DNA of 64,000 nucleotides. Origin: Mycobacterium sp. 1164966.3. GTDB lineage: Bacteria; Actinomycetota; Actinomycetes; Mycobacteriales; Mycobacteriaceae. A program made the position numbers and the translations under genes. The stretch covers positions 1 to 64,000 of the forward strand of contig NZ_LZSG01000056.1 of the NCBI RefSeq assembly GCF_001665395.1, in the 5' to 3' direction. This document shows positions 17,884 to 25,979 of the stretch, piece by piece (position 1 is the first letter of the stretch; each line of letters opens with the position of its first letter). The notes below the pieces were generated by a model. It made no database searches and was not told the DNA's origin. It saw nothing but the letters and a program-made list of their open reading frames with translations.

Positions 17884-18042
17884 CTCGCCCTCCGTGACGC
17901 CTTCATCCGAAGTAACCACGCCGGTAGCTCGAATAAACCTAATCCCGAATAATTAAGCATGCGCGGGGTTTTGGCGCCTCGCAAGCCGACACGGCCTCCG
18001 CGTGCCCGCGGTCACAAAGTCCAAATATTGAGCGGGAAAACA

Positions 18043-18077
18043 GTGAGGGCGCCGCGCGATCCGCGCGACGCCCTCAC
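18043..18077 (-). terminator. Intrinsic terminator of sodA
   Basis: A 16-base stem with one mismatch (GTGAGGGCGCCGCGCG at 18043-18058, CGCGCGACGCCCTCAC at 18062-18077) and a 3-base loop, 14 bases past the sodA stop. On the minus strand it is followed by TGTTTTCCC, giving a short U-rich run. One of the clearest terminators in the window. Confidence 0.8.
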
Positions 18078-18090
18078 CGACCGGAAAAAC

Positions 18091-18714
18091 TCAGCCGAAT
18101 ATCAATCCGTGGGTTTTCGAAGTGGCTGCTTCGTACCGCGATTGCACGTCCGCCCAGTTGACGACATTCCAGAATGCTTTGACGTAGTCCGCCTTGACAT
18201 TCTTGTACTGCAGGTAGAAGGCGTGCTCCCACATGTCGACCTGCAGCAGGGGAATGATGCCGAGCGGGACATTGGCCTGCTGGTCATAGAGTTGGAAAGT
18301 CAGCAGCCTTTCCCCGAGAGTGTCGTATCCCAATACGGCCCAACCCGACCCCTGCAATCCGTTGGCCGCGGCGCTGAATTGCGCGCGGAATTTGTCGAAT
18401 GACCCGAATTGGTCGTCGATGGCAGCCGCCAGATCGCCGGTCGGTTTGTCACCGCCGTCCGGCGACAGGTTCTTCCACCAGATGGAGTGGTTGACGTGAC
18501 CGCCGAGATGGAAGGCCAAATTCTTTTCGTTCTGGAAGATCGCAGAGTGGTCTTCCTTCGCGCGCGCCTCTTCAAGCTTGGCGACGGCGTCGTTCACGCC
18601 CTTGACATAGGTGGCGTGATGCTTGGTGTGGTGGATCTCGTTGATCTGACCGGAGATGTGTGGTTCCAGTGCTGCGTAGTCCCAGTCCAAGTCGGGCAGG
18701 GTGTATTCAGCCAC
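18091..18714 (-). CDS. sodA: Superoxide dismutase, Fe/Mn family
   Basis: 207 residues, as in M. tuberculosis SodA (Rv3846). It dismutes superoxide and is exported without a classical signal peptide in that species. Metal ligands are His28, His76, Asp160 and His164 (GGHVNH, DMWEH). Residue 145 is Gln, where the iron enzyme of M. tuberculosis has His; Gln at this place is associated with manganese use, so this is probably a Mn-SOD. Start is GTG at 18714 after GAAGGAAT. A strong terminator follows. Confidence 0.97.
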   Translation of the reverse strand: MAEYTLPDLDWDYAALEPHISGQINEIHHTKHHATYVKGVNDAVAKLEEARAKEDHSAIFQNEKNLAFHLGGHVNHSIWWKNLSPDGGDKPTGDLAAAIDDQFGSFDKFRAQFSAAANGLQGSGWAVLGYDTLGERLLTFQLYDQQANVPLGIIPLLQVDMWEHAFYLQYKNVKADYVKAFWNVVNWADVQSRYEAATSKTHGLIFG

Positions 18715-18878
18715 GGCATTCCTTCCTTCGATGATCGTTGGTGATCGCCTGAAGCGTCTTTCGCGCGGGTTCCGCCGTGGGGCGGCCTAGCGTAACCAAC
18801 CCTGCTCCATGACCGCCCGCGCCGCAAGGATGACCGCTAGAGAGCGGTTTCTGAAACGCCGCGAACGGCATGAACCCA

Positions 18879-19031
18879 CTACAGAACGATGAGCAGAAGG
18901 ATGGCGAGCAACGCCAGAGCGATGAGGCCGGCGCGCAACGCGGCGATGCCGTAAGCGTGGCTCCACGCGGGCGAGCCCGAATACGGGTTCGACGAGGCCG
19001 TCGTTCCCCGACCGAACGGATGCATGGCCAT
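18879..19031 (-). CDS. 50-residue single-pass membrane protein
   Basis: Starts ATG at 19031 (a second in-frame ATG is two codons later) with AGGTGAAAGG 6 bases upstream. The N-terminal 25 residues are polar (MAMHPFGRGTTASSNPYSG) and the rest is one hydrophobic helix (about 29-50: GIAALRAGLIALALLAILL onward). It ends at the TAG at 18879-18881. Codon use is G+C-rich at third positions. A TATGAT hexamer on the minus strand (19101-19106) could be its -10 element; the -35 is weak. Function unknown. Confidence 0.6.
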   Translation of the reverse strand: MAMHPFGRGTTASSNPYSGSPAWSHAYGIAALRAGLIALALLAILLLIVL

Positions 19032-19478
19032 CAAACGCCTTTCACCTGGACGTTCACTTCCTAGTAGTGAGGTGAGTCACAACCGACTCCAGTGACCGCG
19101 ATCATAACCCGTTGTAATGGTGTAGCGAAATCTGTCCGAAAACAACGCTCTCAGCAGGGCTTTCATGCCTCTCGTGACCCGCGCGGGACCAATGCGGGCC
19201 GGGGAAGGGTGCCGGCCACGAGTCGATCGTGGGTGCGTTCGCTAGCGGAACTATCCATTCGCTCGGACACCTGTTTGGTTGTCAATGGGCACGCGTAAAA
19301 CAGCCTCGGTTATCCACACGGCGAACCTGGCTACCGGGTAGAGGCTGTATCAATGAGGCCGAGTACCCAGAGGACCGTTGTGCATAAACCTGTGGAAACT
19401 GTGGATAGCCCTAGGTTGCTGTGTGGTACCGCGGGCCGTTGAGACGGCCCCGATCGTCGTCAGCGTTAGGCTGGTCCG
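19032..19478. other. Intergenic region with DnaA-box-like sites
   Basis: About 450 bases between the divergent small membrane protein and the DUF4328 gene. The first 100 bases should hold the promoter of the small gene. The last 170 contain three DnaA-box-like nonamers (listed separately). A 68-codon frame at 19092-19298 has no support. Confidence 0.5.
19310..19408. promoter_or_regulatory. Cluster of three DnaA-box-like nonamers
   Basis: TTATCCACA on the plus strand (19310-19318), and on the minus strand GTTTCCACA (19391-19399) directly next to CTATCCACA (19400-19408). The first matches the E. coli consensus exactly; mycobacterial boxes usually read TTGTCCACA. The last two are adjacent and head-to-tail. 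No DnaA or DnaN gene is nearby, so this is not oriC itself. Confidence 0.45.
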
Positions 19479-20570
19479 GTGATCCAGGTGTGCTCCCAGT
19501 GCGGCACCCGGTGGAACGTCCGGGAAAAGCGTCGCGAGTGGTGCCCCCGTTGCCGCGGGGCGCTGATGGCGCCGCTGCCGAGCGCGCCGGGCGCCGACCC
19601 GCGGTGGAGCACCAGTGCTGGTCAGCCCACTGCGGCGGCGCCGGCAGTCACCCGGCCCGGCGCCACTGCCTCCAGGCCCGCGGGTTGGCAACGCACACCG
19701 CCCCGCTTGCTGCCGGGGTTCCGCTGGATCGCGGTGCGGCCCGGTGCCGCGCCGCCGCCACGGCGCGTGCGACGGCCCCTCGGTCCCACCCCGCACTATG
19801 CCGTGATTCCGCGCTGGGGCCTGGCGGACCGCCCACATGTGGGGGACCAGGCCGCCGCGCCGGCCGAAGGACCTGGCGCGCAGGGGCCCTCCCCGGCGAC
19901 CGTGCGCACCACGCTGTTCCTGGGCGTGTTGGTGCTGGGCATCGTCGCGCTGGTGTACGTCGTGCGGTATGTGGTGCTGATCGTCAACCGCAGCATGTTG
20001 CTGAATTCGCTGGTGGCGCTGGCCGTGGACTGGCTTGGCATCCTGGCCAGTGTGGCAGCGGTCGCGACCGCGATCCTGTGCGCCGTGACACTGATTCGGT
20101 GGCTGATTGCGCGCCGCGCTGCCGCATTCAAACACCACGGTCTGCCGGATCAGCGCTCGGCCCGGGCGCTGTGGGCCGGATGTCTGATCCCGCTGGTCAA
20201 CCTGTTCTGGGCGCCGGTGTACGTGATCGAGCTGGCCACTGTCGAGGACCACTATCACCGGCTGCAAAGACCGATCGTCCAGTGGTGGATCGTGTGGATT
20301 GTCAGCAACGTGGTCTCGTTCTTCGCCATCTTCACCAGCCTGGCCACCGACGCGCAGGGCATCGCTAACAACACCGCGTGGATGGTGTTCGCCTACCTGT
20401 TCGCGGCCGCCGCCGTGGCCGCGGTCGCCCGAGTCTTCGAAGGGTTCGAACTCAAGCCGATCGAACGCCCGGCGCATCGCTGGGTTGTGGTGGGTTCAGA
20501 CGGTCCCGCCCGATCCAGCGGCGGATCTGCCGCCCCGGTTGAGATGGACGGGCAGGAACCGGCAGCATAG
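19479..20570 (+). CDS. DUF4328 membrane protein with zinc ribbon
   Basis: 363 residues, orthologue of Rv3843c (about 342). The N-terminus has a zinc-ribbon (CSQCGTRW then CPRC), then a Pro/Ala-rich disordered stretch to about residue 140, then four to five membrane helices (about 145-170, 180-210, 228-255, 270-295, 303-320) forming a DUF4328 domain. The pattern WAGCLIPLVNLFWAPVYVIEL is typical of that family. Start is GTG at 19479. It is followed after 4 bases by glpQ1, so the genes form an operon. Function unknown. Confidence 0.82.
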   Translation: MIQVCSQCGTRWNVREKRREWCPRCRGALMAPLPSAPGADPRWSTSAGQPTAAAPAVTRPGATASRPAGWQRTPPRLLPGFRWIAVRPGAAPPPRRVRRPLGPTPHYAVIPRWGLADRPHVGDQAAAPAEGPGAQGPSPATVRTTLFLGVLVLGIVALVYVVRYVVLIVNRSMLLNSLVALAVDWLGILASVAAVATAILCAVTLIRWLIARRAAAFKHHGLPDQRSARALWAGCLIPLVNLFWAPVYVIELATVEDHYHRLQRPIVQWWIVWIVSNVVSFFAIFTSLATDAQGIANNTAWMVFAYLFAAAAVAAVARVFEGFELKPIERPAHRWVVVGSDGPARSSGGSAAPVEMDGQEPAA

Positions 20571-20574
20571 GCGT

Positions 20575-21399
20575 ATGACGTGGGCCGACGAGGTGCTCAC
20601 CGGGCACCCCTTCGTGGTCGCCCACCGCGGAGCTTCGGCGAGCCTGCCCGAACATACGTTGGCGGCCTACGACCTTGCCCTCAAAGAGGGCGCCGACGGT
20701 GTCGAATGCGACGTGCGGCTGACCCGCGACGGCCACCTAGTGTGCGTGCATGACCGGCGGCTCGACCGGACGTCGACCGGCGACGGGGTGGTCAGTACCA
20801 AGACCCTCGCCCAGATGCGCGAACTCGAATACGGCGAATGGCACGGCAGCTGGCGCCCGGACGGCACGCACGGCGACACCAGCCTGCTGACGCTCGACGC
20901 CCTGGTAGCGCTGGTGCTGGACTGGCGCCGGCCGGTGAAGATCTTCATCGAGACCAAGCATCCGGTCCGGTACGGCTCGCTGGTGGAAACCAAGCTGCTG
21001 GCGCTGCTGCATCGCTTCGGCATCGCCGCGCCCGCCTCGGCGGACAGGTCCCGGGCGGTGGTGATGTCGTTTTCCGCCGCTGCGGTCTGGCGGATTCGAC
21101 GAGCCGCACCGCTGCTGCCGACCGTGCTGCTCGGCAAGACGGGTCGCTACCTGGCCAGCAGTGCGGCCACCGCCGTCGGCGCCACTGCCGTCGGGCCCTG
21201 GCTGCCCGCGCTTCGGGAGTACCCGCAGTTGGTGGATCGTGCACTGGCCCAGGGTCGCTCGGTGTATTGCTGGAACGTCGACGAGTACGACGACATCGAC
21301 TTCTGCCGGGAAATCGGTGTGGCCTGGATTGCCACCAACTATCCAGGGCGTACCAAAGCCTGGTTGGAGGACGGTCGCGCGATCGACGATCGCCGCTAG
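20575..21399 (+). CDS. glpQ1: Glycerophosphodiester phosphodiesterase
   Basis: 274 residues, the same length as Rv3842c. It hydrolyses glycerophosphodiesters to glycerol 3-phosphate and an alcohol. GDPD motifs are visible: AHRGAS and PEHTLAAY (catalytic His and metal Glu), GVECDV (Glu, Asp), VHDRRLDRTSTGDG (second catalytic His), FIETKH and YCWNVDE. ATG at 20575 sits 4 bases after the upstream stop. There is no signal peptide in this start. It is convergent with bfrB. Confidence 0.92.
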   Translation: MTWADEVLTGHPFVVAHRGASASLPEHTLAAYDLALKEGADGVECDVRLTRDGHLVCVHDRRLDRTSTGDGVVSTKTLAQMRELEYGEWHGSWRPDGTHGDTSLLTLDALVALVLDWRRPVKIFIETKHPVRYGSLVETKLLALLHRFGIAAPASADRSRAVVMSFSAAAVWRIRRAAPLLPTVLLGKTGRYLASSAATAVGATAVGPWLPALREYPQLVDRALAQGRSVYCWNVDEYDDIDFCREIGVAWIATNYPGRTKAWLEDGRAIDDRR

Positions 21400-21404
21400 C
21401 CCCA

Positions 21405-21454
21405 TGGCGGCGACCCGCCGCGCCCGGCTTCGCCGCGCTTGCGATCGCCGCTAG
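21405..21454. repeat. Dispersed intergenic repeat, copy 2
   Basis: Near-copy of 7924-7972, starting TGGCGGCGACCCGC and ending GCGATCGCCGCTAG. It fills the 51-base convergent gap between glpQ1 and bfrB, and its last bases supply the stop codon of bfrB (21451-21453). This suggests the repeat inserted next to, or slightly reshaped, the end of bfrB. Confidence 0.6.
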
Positions 21455-22002
21455 ACCGACAGGCGGCCTCCGGCGGCGCGTGGCGCGGCCACCGCGCTGG
21501 GTGCCGAGCCGACCTCGCGGGCGACGAAATTTTCCAGGTCGAACAGGTTGGCTCCGGCGCGGTCGGCTACCCGCAGCAGGGTGCTCATCAACGCCATCTC
21601 TTCGACCTGCTCCTGCAGGAACCACTGCATGAACTGCTCGCCGAGGTAGTCGCCCTCGTCGCGGGCCACCGCAGCCAGCCGGCTGACCTGTTCTGTGACC
21701 GTGCGCTCCTGGTCGAGGGCCAGCGCCAAAGCGTCGCGGGCCCGGTCGAACTGGTTGCGCACCGCGTCGGCTCCCGAGATCTCAACGCGGACGCCGCGGT
21801 CGATCAGATGCTGCACCAGCATCATCGCGTGATTACGTTCCTCGACCGCTTGGCTGTAAAAATGCTTCGCCAATCGCGGTAGATCGGAACTATCGAAATA
21901 AACGGCGATCGCCACATATTGCTGTGCGGCCGTGAATTCGTTGTGAATCTGTTCTTGCAGTAATGCGAAGAATTTCGACTTGGGACCGTCATATTCGCTC
22001 AT
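21451..22002 (-). CDS. bfrB: Ferritin (non-haem) iron storage protein
   Basis: 183 residues, orthologue of Rv3841 (181). It stores iron as a 24-mer shell. Ferroxidase-centre residues are visible in QEQIHNEFTAAQQY, AVEERNHAMMLVQH and GEQFMQWFLQEQVEEM. The start is ATG at 22002 (MSEYDGPKSKFF); the frame is open 12 codons further but without support. Iron-box-like sites lie 50-110 bases upstream, consistent with IdeR activation when iron is plentiful. Confidence 0.95.
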   Translation of the reverse strand: MSEYDGPKSKFFALLQEQIHNEFTAAQQYVAIAVYFDSSDLPRLAKHFYSQAVEERNHAMMLVQHLIDRGVRVEISGADAVRNQFDRARDALALALDQERTVTEQVSRLAAVARDEGDYLGEQFMQWFLQEQVEEMALMSTLLRVADRAGANLFDLENFVAREVGSAPSAVAAPRAAGGRLSV

Positions 22003-22054
22003 GAAAGCGAGATTACTGCAGGTGAGAGGTGGTCGCAACGAAGGTATTACTTAC

Positions 22055-22112
22055 TCAGGAAAGCTTTTCCTAAGTCGCGACGCTAAAATATGGGGAGTCT
22101 TGCCTAACTAAA
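22055..22112 (-). promoter_or_regulatory. Tandem IdeR iron boxes upstream of bfrB
   Basis: Two imperfect matches to the 19-base IdeR consensus TTAGGTTAGGCTAACCTAA: 22055-22073 (TTAGGAAAAGCTTTCCTGA on the minus strand, 13 of 19) and 22094-22112 (12 of 19, core GCCTAAC). A weaker third follows at about 22108-22126. M. tuberculosis bfrB is known to be activated by IdeR through several boxes placed far upstream of the promoter. Confidence 0.6.
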
Positions 22113-22237
22113 GCAAGCCTTCGTTTAGCCGAATTAGATTGCCGATATCAGTGAACGGGCGCACAGGAATAGCCCGGACCGCGCCGCCGTCGCAGACTCG
22201 ACACCCCCGCGCGCGCCGTCAGCCCGCTACCCTGCCG

Positions 22238-23413
22238 CTACTTGTCGGTGTTGGGCACCCGCGCATCTGCGGCCAGGGCGGCGAACAACTTGCGGGCCGC
22301 GTCGTGGTCCCACACCACCACCGAGCCGACATCGCTCTCGGTGAACTCCCCGATGGGAACCGTCACCGGGGTGGTGGTGCCGTGCAGAGCCCAGCCGAGC
22401 CGGGCGAGATCCCACACGTGGTCGCCCCGGTCGACGGTCAGAGCATCCGCAACCGCACGGGGCACCGAGTACCAGCGCCTTGGATCCAGCCACACCGCGG
22501 GACTTGCCGCGCGGTGCAACAGCGCCGACATGAACTGCCGCTGGTTGACCATGCGGTCCAGATCCGCCCGCGCAGTGGCTCGGCTCCGGACGTAACCCAA
22601 CGCGTTGCGGCCGCTCAGTCTCTGGCAACCGGCGGGCAGGTTGATGCCGGCCAGCGGATCGTTGATCGGTTCGTTCGGGCATAAGGTCACCCCGCCGAGC
22701 GCGTCGACCAGGGCGGGGAACCCGCCGAATCCGATTTCGGCATAGTGCTCGATGCGCAGCCCGGTTGCCTGCTCCACCGTTTGGGTCAACAGGGTCGCGC
22801 CGCCCATGGCAAATGCGGCGTTGATTTTGTCTTTCCCGTGACCGGGGATCGGCACGTACGAGTCGCGGGGTATGGACACCATCGTCGGTGGGGTGTCGGA
22901 ATCCAGGCCGGGGATATGCACCAACAGCATCGTGTCGGTACGGGTGTTGCCGACGTCGCCGCCGGTGGCCAGTTCGTTCTGCTGCTCGGCGGTGAGACCC
23001 TCCCTGCTGTCTGAACCGACGATCAGCCAATTCGTGCCGTGGCCGGCCGCGGGCCGATCGGCGTAGTCGGCCAGCACCGGCTGGCGGTGCAGCGACGTCT
23101 CGAGCCACGCTGCCACGGCGACGATGCCCAGACCCGCAAGCAGCGGAGTGATCAGCAGCGTCAGCACCAGCAGGCGGGCCCAGCGGCGGTAGTCGCGCTT
23201 GTGCCACCGCGGCGATACCGGTCGCGCCCCGCGACCCCGTCGCGCAACAGGGGCAGCGGAGGCCACGGGCGATGGGCGATGTATTGGCGCTGTGGGCTCG
23301 GACTGCGATGGCGGAGAGCCGCTGTGACGGCGAATGACCGGCGACGGCTCGACTTGCATGCGCGGCGGCGGGCGATGCTGCCGCGGCAAATGCGGTGATC
23401 GGTCACCGGTCAC
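22238..23413 (-). CDS. LytR-CpsA-Psr (LCP) family transferase
   Basis: 391 residues: a basic, Pro-rich cytoplasmic N-terminus (1-75), one transmembrane helix (about 79-105), then an extracellular LCP domain. LCP motifs with phosphate-binding Arg/Asp are NWLIVGSDSREG, TRTDTMLLVHIPG, MVSIPRDSYVPIPG, KINAAFAMGG and ADLDRMVNQRQFM. The family moves polymers from polyprenyl carriers onto peptidoglycan. By position it is Rv3840, which I remember as a much shorter protein (about 137 residues); here the gene is complete. Start GTG at 23413; an ATG 18 codons later is possible. Confidence 0.88.
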   Translation of the reverse strand: MTGDRSPHLPRQHRPPPRMQVEPSPVIRRHSGSPPSQSEPTAPIHRPSPVASAAPVARRGRGARPVSPRWHKRDYRRWARLLVLTLLITPLLAGLGIVAVAAWLETSLHRQPVLADYADRPAAGHGTNWLIVGSDSREGLTAEQQNELATGGDVGNTRTDTMLLVHIPGLDSDTPPTMVSIPRDSYVPIPGHGKDKINAAFAMGGATLLTQTVEQATGLRIEHYAEIGFGGFPALVDALGGVTLCPNEPINDPLAGINLPAGCQRLSGRNALGYVRSRATARADLDRMVNQRQFMSALLHRAASPAVWLDPRRWYSVPRAVADALTVDRGDHVWDLARLGWALHGTTTPVTVPIGEFTESDVGSVVVWDHDAARKLFAALAADARVPNTDK

Positions 23414-23471
23414 CCGGATAACCTACGTGGTCAGGCGCTATCGGCGCACGCAGCCAAATTGCGAACGCGGG

Positions 23472-24251
23472 CTATCGGCGGGCCCGCAGCCCGTTCAGAA
23501 ACGGGCACCCCATCAGGACCCGGATTGCCTGGCTCAACCCGGTCATGTCGTCGACCGGCTTGTGAAACGGCAGCCGGACGTCGTGGTCGCCGTCACTGCC
23601 TTCGACGCGGAACCGCACGCCATAGCGGTCGAGACCCAAGGGTCGGACCTGTCCGCGGCGCAGCGGTGTCGGCAGCTTCGACACCAGTCGCGCGACCACG
23701 TCGTCGTGGGCGGTGGTCAGGTGCCAGAGCAACGTCGATTCGACCTCGCAGAACGGGTCGGGCCGGGCTGCCAGCAGGTCTGCCGCGCTGACGGGTTCGG
23801 CGCCGGTGGCGTCGGTGACGACCACGGAGGCGATTTCCAGCCGCACGAGTACGTAGGGCGTTTCCTCCGGACAGGACAACACCGATAGCGGCGTCTCGAT
23901 CTGCAGCAGCGCCGGGTTGGGATCCTCGCTGGCAATCAGGTCCAAAAGCCCGGGCACCGCGTCCAACGGAATATTTTGGAGACCTCCACGCACCCATACC
24001 AGCGAACGAACCGGCTCTCGCATCGGCAGCGGCGCATAGTCGGTCAGCTCCAGCATCGCCTGCGATCCGGACAGCTCGCCGCGATCGGCTGGCACAGCTA
24101 TGGCGAACGATCCATCGCAGAGCAGATGGTGCAGGGGAGTGGCCACCGGCTCCTGGCCGTCGATGGCCAGCAACGCGCTGCCGGCACGGGCACAGGCGCT
24201 GCGAATGCGTTCTGCGGTCGTCGGCGCGGGGGCTGTGTCCGGTAACACCAT
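23472..24251 (-). CDS. Iron-regulated HugZ/DUF2470-type protein (Rv3839)
   Basis: 259 residues, orthologue of Rv3839. It has an N-terminal split-barrel (flavin-reductase-like) part and a C-terminal DUF2470-type helical domain (ESTLLWHLTTAHDDVVARL then LGLDRYGVRFRVEG and VRLPFHKPVDD). This two-part design resembles the HugZ/HutZ haem-degrading group, so a haem or iron role is likely but unproven. Strong AAGGAGG ribosome binding site before ATG 24251. A 16-of-19 IdeR box lies just upstream, so it should be repressed in high iron. Confidence 0.85.
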   Translation of the reverse strand: MVLPDTAPAPTTAERIRSACARAGSALLAIDGQEPVATPLHHLLCDGSFAIAVPADRGELSGSQAMLELTDYAPLPMREPVRSLVWVRGGLQNIPLDAVPGLLDLIASEDPNPALLQIETPLSVLSCPEETPYVLVRLEIASVVVTDATGAEPVSAADLLAARPDPFCEVESTLLWHLTTAHDDVVARLVSKLPTPLRRGQVRPLGLDRYGVRFRVEGSDGDHDVRLPFHKPVDDMTGLSQAIRVLMGCPFLNGLRARR

Positions 24252-24263
24252 TACCTCCTTGAA

Positions 24264-24282
24264 TTAGGTAAGCCTAAGTTAA
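24264..24282. promoter_or_regulatory. IdeR iron box upstream of Rv3839
   Basis: TTAGGTAAGCCTAAGTTAA matches the IdeR operator (reverse form TTAGGTTAGCCTAACCTAA) at 16 of 19 positions. It is 13 bases upstream of the Rv3839 start codon, overlapping the likely promoter, a position typical of IdeR repression. pheA lies 60 bases away on the other side. Confidence 0.82.
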
Positions 24283-24341
24283 CTTGCGGCGCGATGAACC
24301 GCAAGGCTTGGCGGATGGTCGCTCGCCGTTAGGGTTGTCGT

Positions 24342-25295
24342 GTGCCCCGCATCGCGTACCTCGGTCCGGAAGGGACCTTTACCGAGGCGGCCCTGCTGCA
24401 GATGACCGCTGCGGGCATGATTCCCTCGGGCGGGCCGGATACGGTGCGGCCGATACCGATCGAGAGCACCCCGGCCGCGTTGGCCGCTGTCCGTGACGGC
24501 AGCGCCGACTACGCGTGCGTGCCGATCGAGAACTCGATCGACGGATCGGTGATGCCCACTTTGGACAGCTTGGCCATCGGATCGCCACTGCAAGTGTTCG
24601 CCGAAACAACGCTGGACGTGGCGTTCAGCATCGTCGTCAAACCTGGGTACACCGCCGCTGACGTGGCCACGTTGGCCGCCTTTCCGGTCGCAGCGGCTCA
24701 GGTGCGGCGGTGGCTGGCAACCCATCTGCCAGATGCCGAGCTGCGGCCGGCCTATTCCAACGCCGAGGCGGCGCGACAGGTCGTCGACGGTCAGGTCGAC
24801 GCCGCGGTCACGTCGCCGCTGGCCGCAACGCACTACCGGCTGGAGACGCTGGCAAACGACGTCGTCGACGAAGCGAACGCCTGCACCCGATTCGTCCTGG
24901 TGGGGCTCCCCGGGCCGCCGCCGCCCCGCACCGGAGCCGATCGCACGTCGGCGGTGCTGCGCATCGACAACGTACCGGGAGCGCTGCTGGCGGCGCTCGC
25001 CGAATTCGGCATTCGCGGTATTGACCTGACCCGGATCGAATCACGGCCCACCCGAACAGAACTCGGCACTTACCTGTTCTTCGTCGACTGCGTCGGCCAC
25101 ATCGACGACGGCCTGGTCGCCGAGGCACTCATGGCGCTGTACCGCCGTTGTGCCGATGTGCGATACCTGGGGTCCTGGCCGATGGGACGCGCCGCAGGCG
25201 CCCACCCGCCACCGGCCGAGGACGCGTCGAACTGGCTGGAGCGGTTGCGGACCGGCAAATCCGAGTTGGGTGCCGACGAAGGATCAGGGCCATGA
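24342..25295 (+). CDS. pheA: Prephenate dehydratase
   Basis: 317 residues, orthologue of Rv3838c. It converts prephenate to phenylpyruvate in phenylalanine synthesis. The catalytic domain starts IAYLGPEGTFTEAA and includes CVPIENSIDGSV, the conserved Thr-Arg-Phe (CTRFVLVG) and the periplasmic-binding-like fold. The C-terminal ACT domain (GALLAALAEFGIRGIDLTRI, ESRP) binds phenylalanine as feedback inhibitor. Start GTG at 24342. It overlaps the next gene by 4 bases (ATGA). Confidence 0.95.
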   Translation: MPRIAYLGPEGTFTEAALLQMTAAGMIPSGGPDTVRPIPIESTPAALAAVRDGSADYACVPIENSIDGSVMPTLDSLAIGSPLQVFAETTLDVAFSIVVKPGYTAADVATLAAFPVAAAQVRRWLATHLPDAELRPAYSNAEAARQVVDGQVDAAVTSPLAATHYRLETLANDVVDEANACTRFVLVGLPGPPPPRTGADRTSAVLRIDNVPGALLAALAEFGIRGIDLTRIESRPTRTELGTYLFFVDCVGHIDDGLVAEALMALYRRCADVRYLGSWPMGRAAGAHPPPAEDASNWLERLRTGKSELGADEGSGP

Positions 25296-25978
25296 GCGGC
25301 CGGTTGGTGCTGCTGCGGCACGGCCAGTCCTACGGCAACGTCGATCGCAGGTTGGACACCCGCCCTCCGGGCAGTCCGCTGACACCGTTGGGCCGCGATC
25401 AGGCCTTGGCGTTCGCGCTGGGCTTTGGCAAACCGGCGATGCTCGCGCATTCGGTGGCCCTGCGGGCGTCGGAGACGGCAGCAGTGATCGGTGGGCAAAT
25501 CGGCCTGACGGCCCAAGAGGTCGAGGACATTCACGAGGTGCAGGTCGGCAGCCTGGAGAACCGTAACGATGACGAAGCTGTCGCCGAGTTCAATGCCGTC
25601 TACGAGCGCTGGCATCACGGTGAGCTCGATGTGCCGCTGCCCGGCGGCGAGACCGGGGACGAGGTGCTGGACCGCTATCTGCCGGTGGTCACCGACCTGC
25701 GGATGCGCTACCTCGACGACCAGGACTGGAACGGCGACATCGTCGTCGTCAGCCACGGCGCGGTGATCCGGCTGGCCGCTGCGGTACTGGCCGGGGTGGA
25801 CGCCAACTTCGCGCTGGACAACCATCTGGGCAACGCGGAGTCGGTGGTGCTGTCGCCGATCACAGACGGGCGATGGAGTTGTGTGCGGTGGGGATCGCTG
25901 ACGCCGCCGTTCTACCCGAAGCCCGATTCCAGTGCGGTCGCCGACGCCGTGGCGTCCAGCAGTGACCCGATGGGCTGA
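25292..25978 (+). CDS. Histidine phosphatase (phosphoglycerate-mutase fold)
   Basis: 228 residues, orthologue of Rv3837c. Catalytic histidine in VLLRHGQSYGN, a probable proton-donor acid in EVQVGSLENRND, a second conserved His in VVSHGAVIRLAA, and Arg in ALRASET. It is a broad phosphatase rather than a true mutase as far as sequence can show. It is translated from an ATG overlapping the stop of pheA, so the two are co-regulated. The substrate is unknown. Confidence 0.9.
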   Translation: MSGRLVLLRHGQSYGNVDRRLDTRPPGSPLTPLGRDQALAFALGFGKPAMLAHSVALRASETAAVIGGQIGLTAQEVEDIHEVQVGSLENRNDDEAVAEFNAVYERWHHGELDVPLPGGETGDEVLDRYLPVVTDLRMRYLDDQDWNGDIVVVSHGAVIRLAAAVLAGVDANFALDNHLGNAESVVLSPITDGRWSCVRWGSLTPPFYPKPDSSAVADAVASSSDPMG

Positions 25979-25979
25979 G

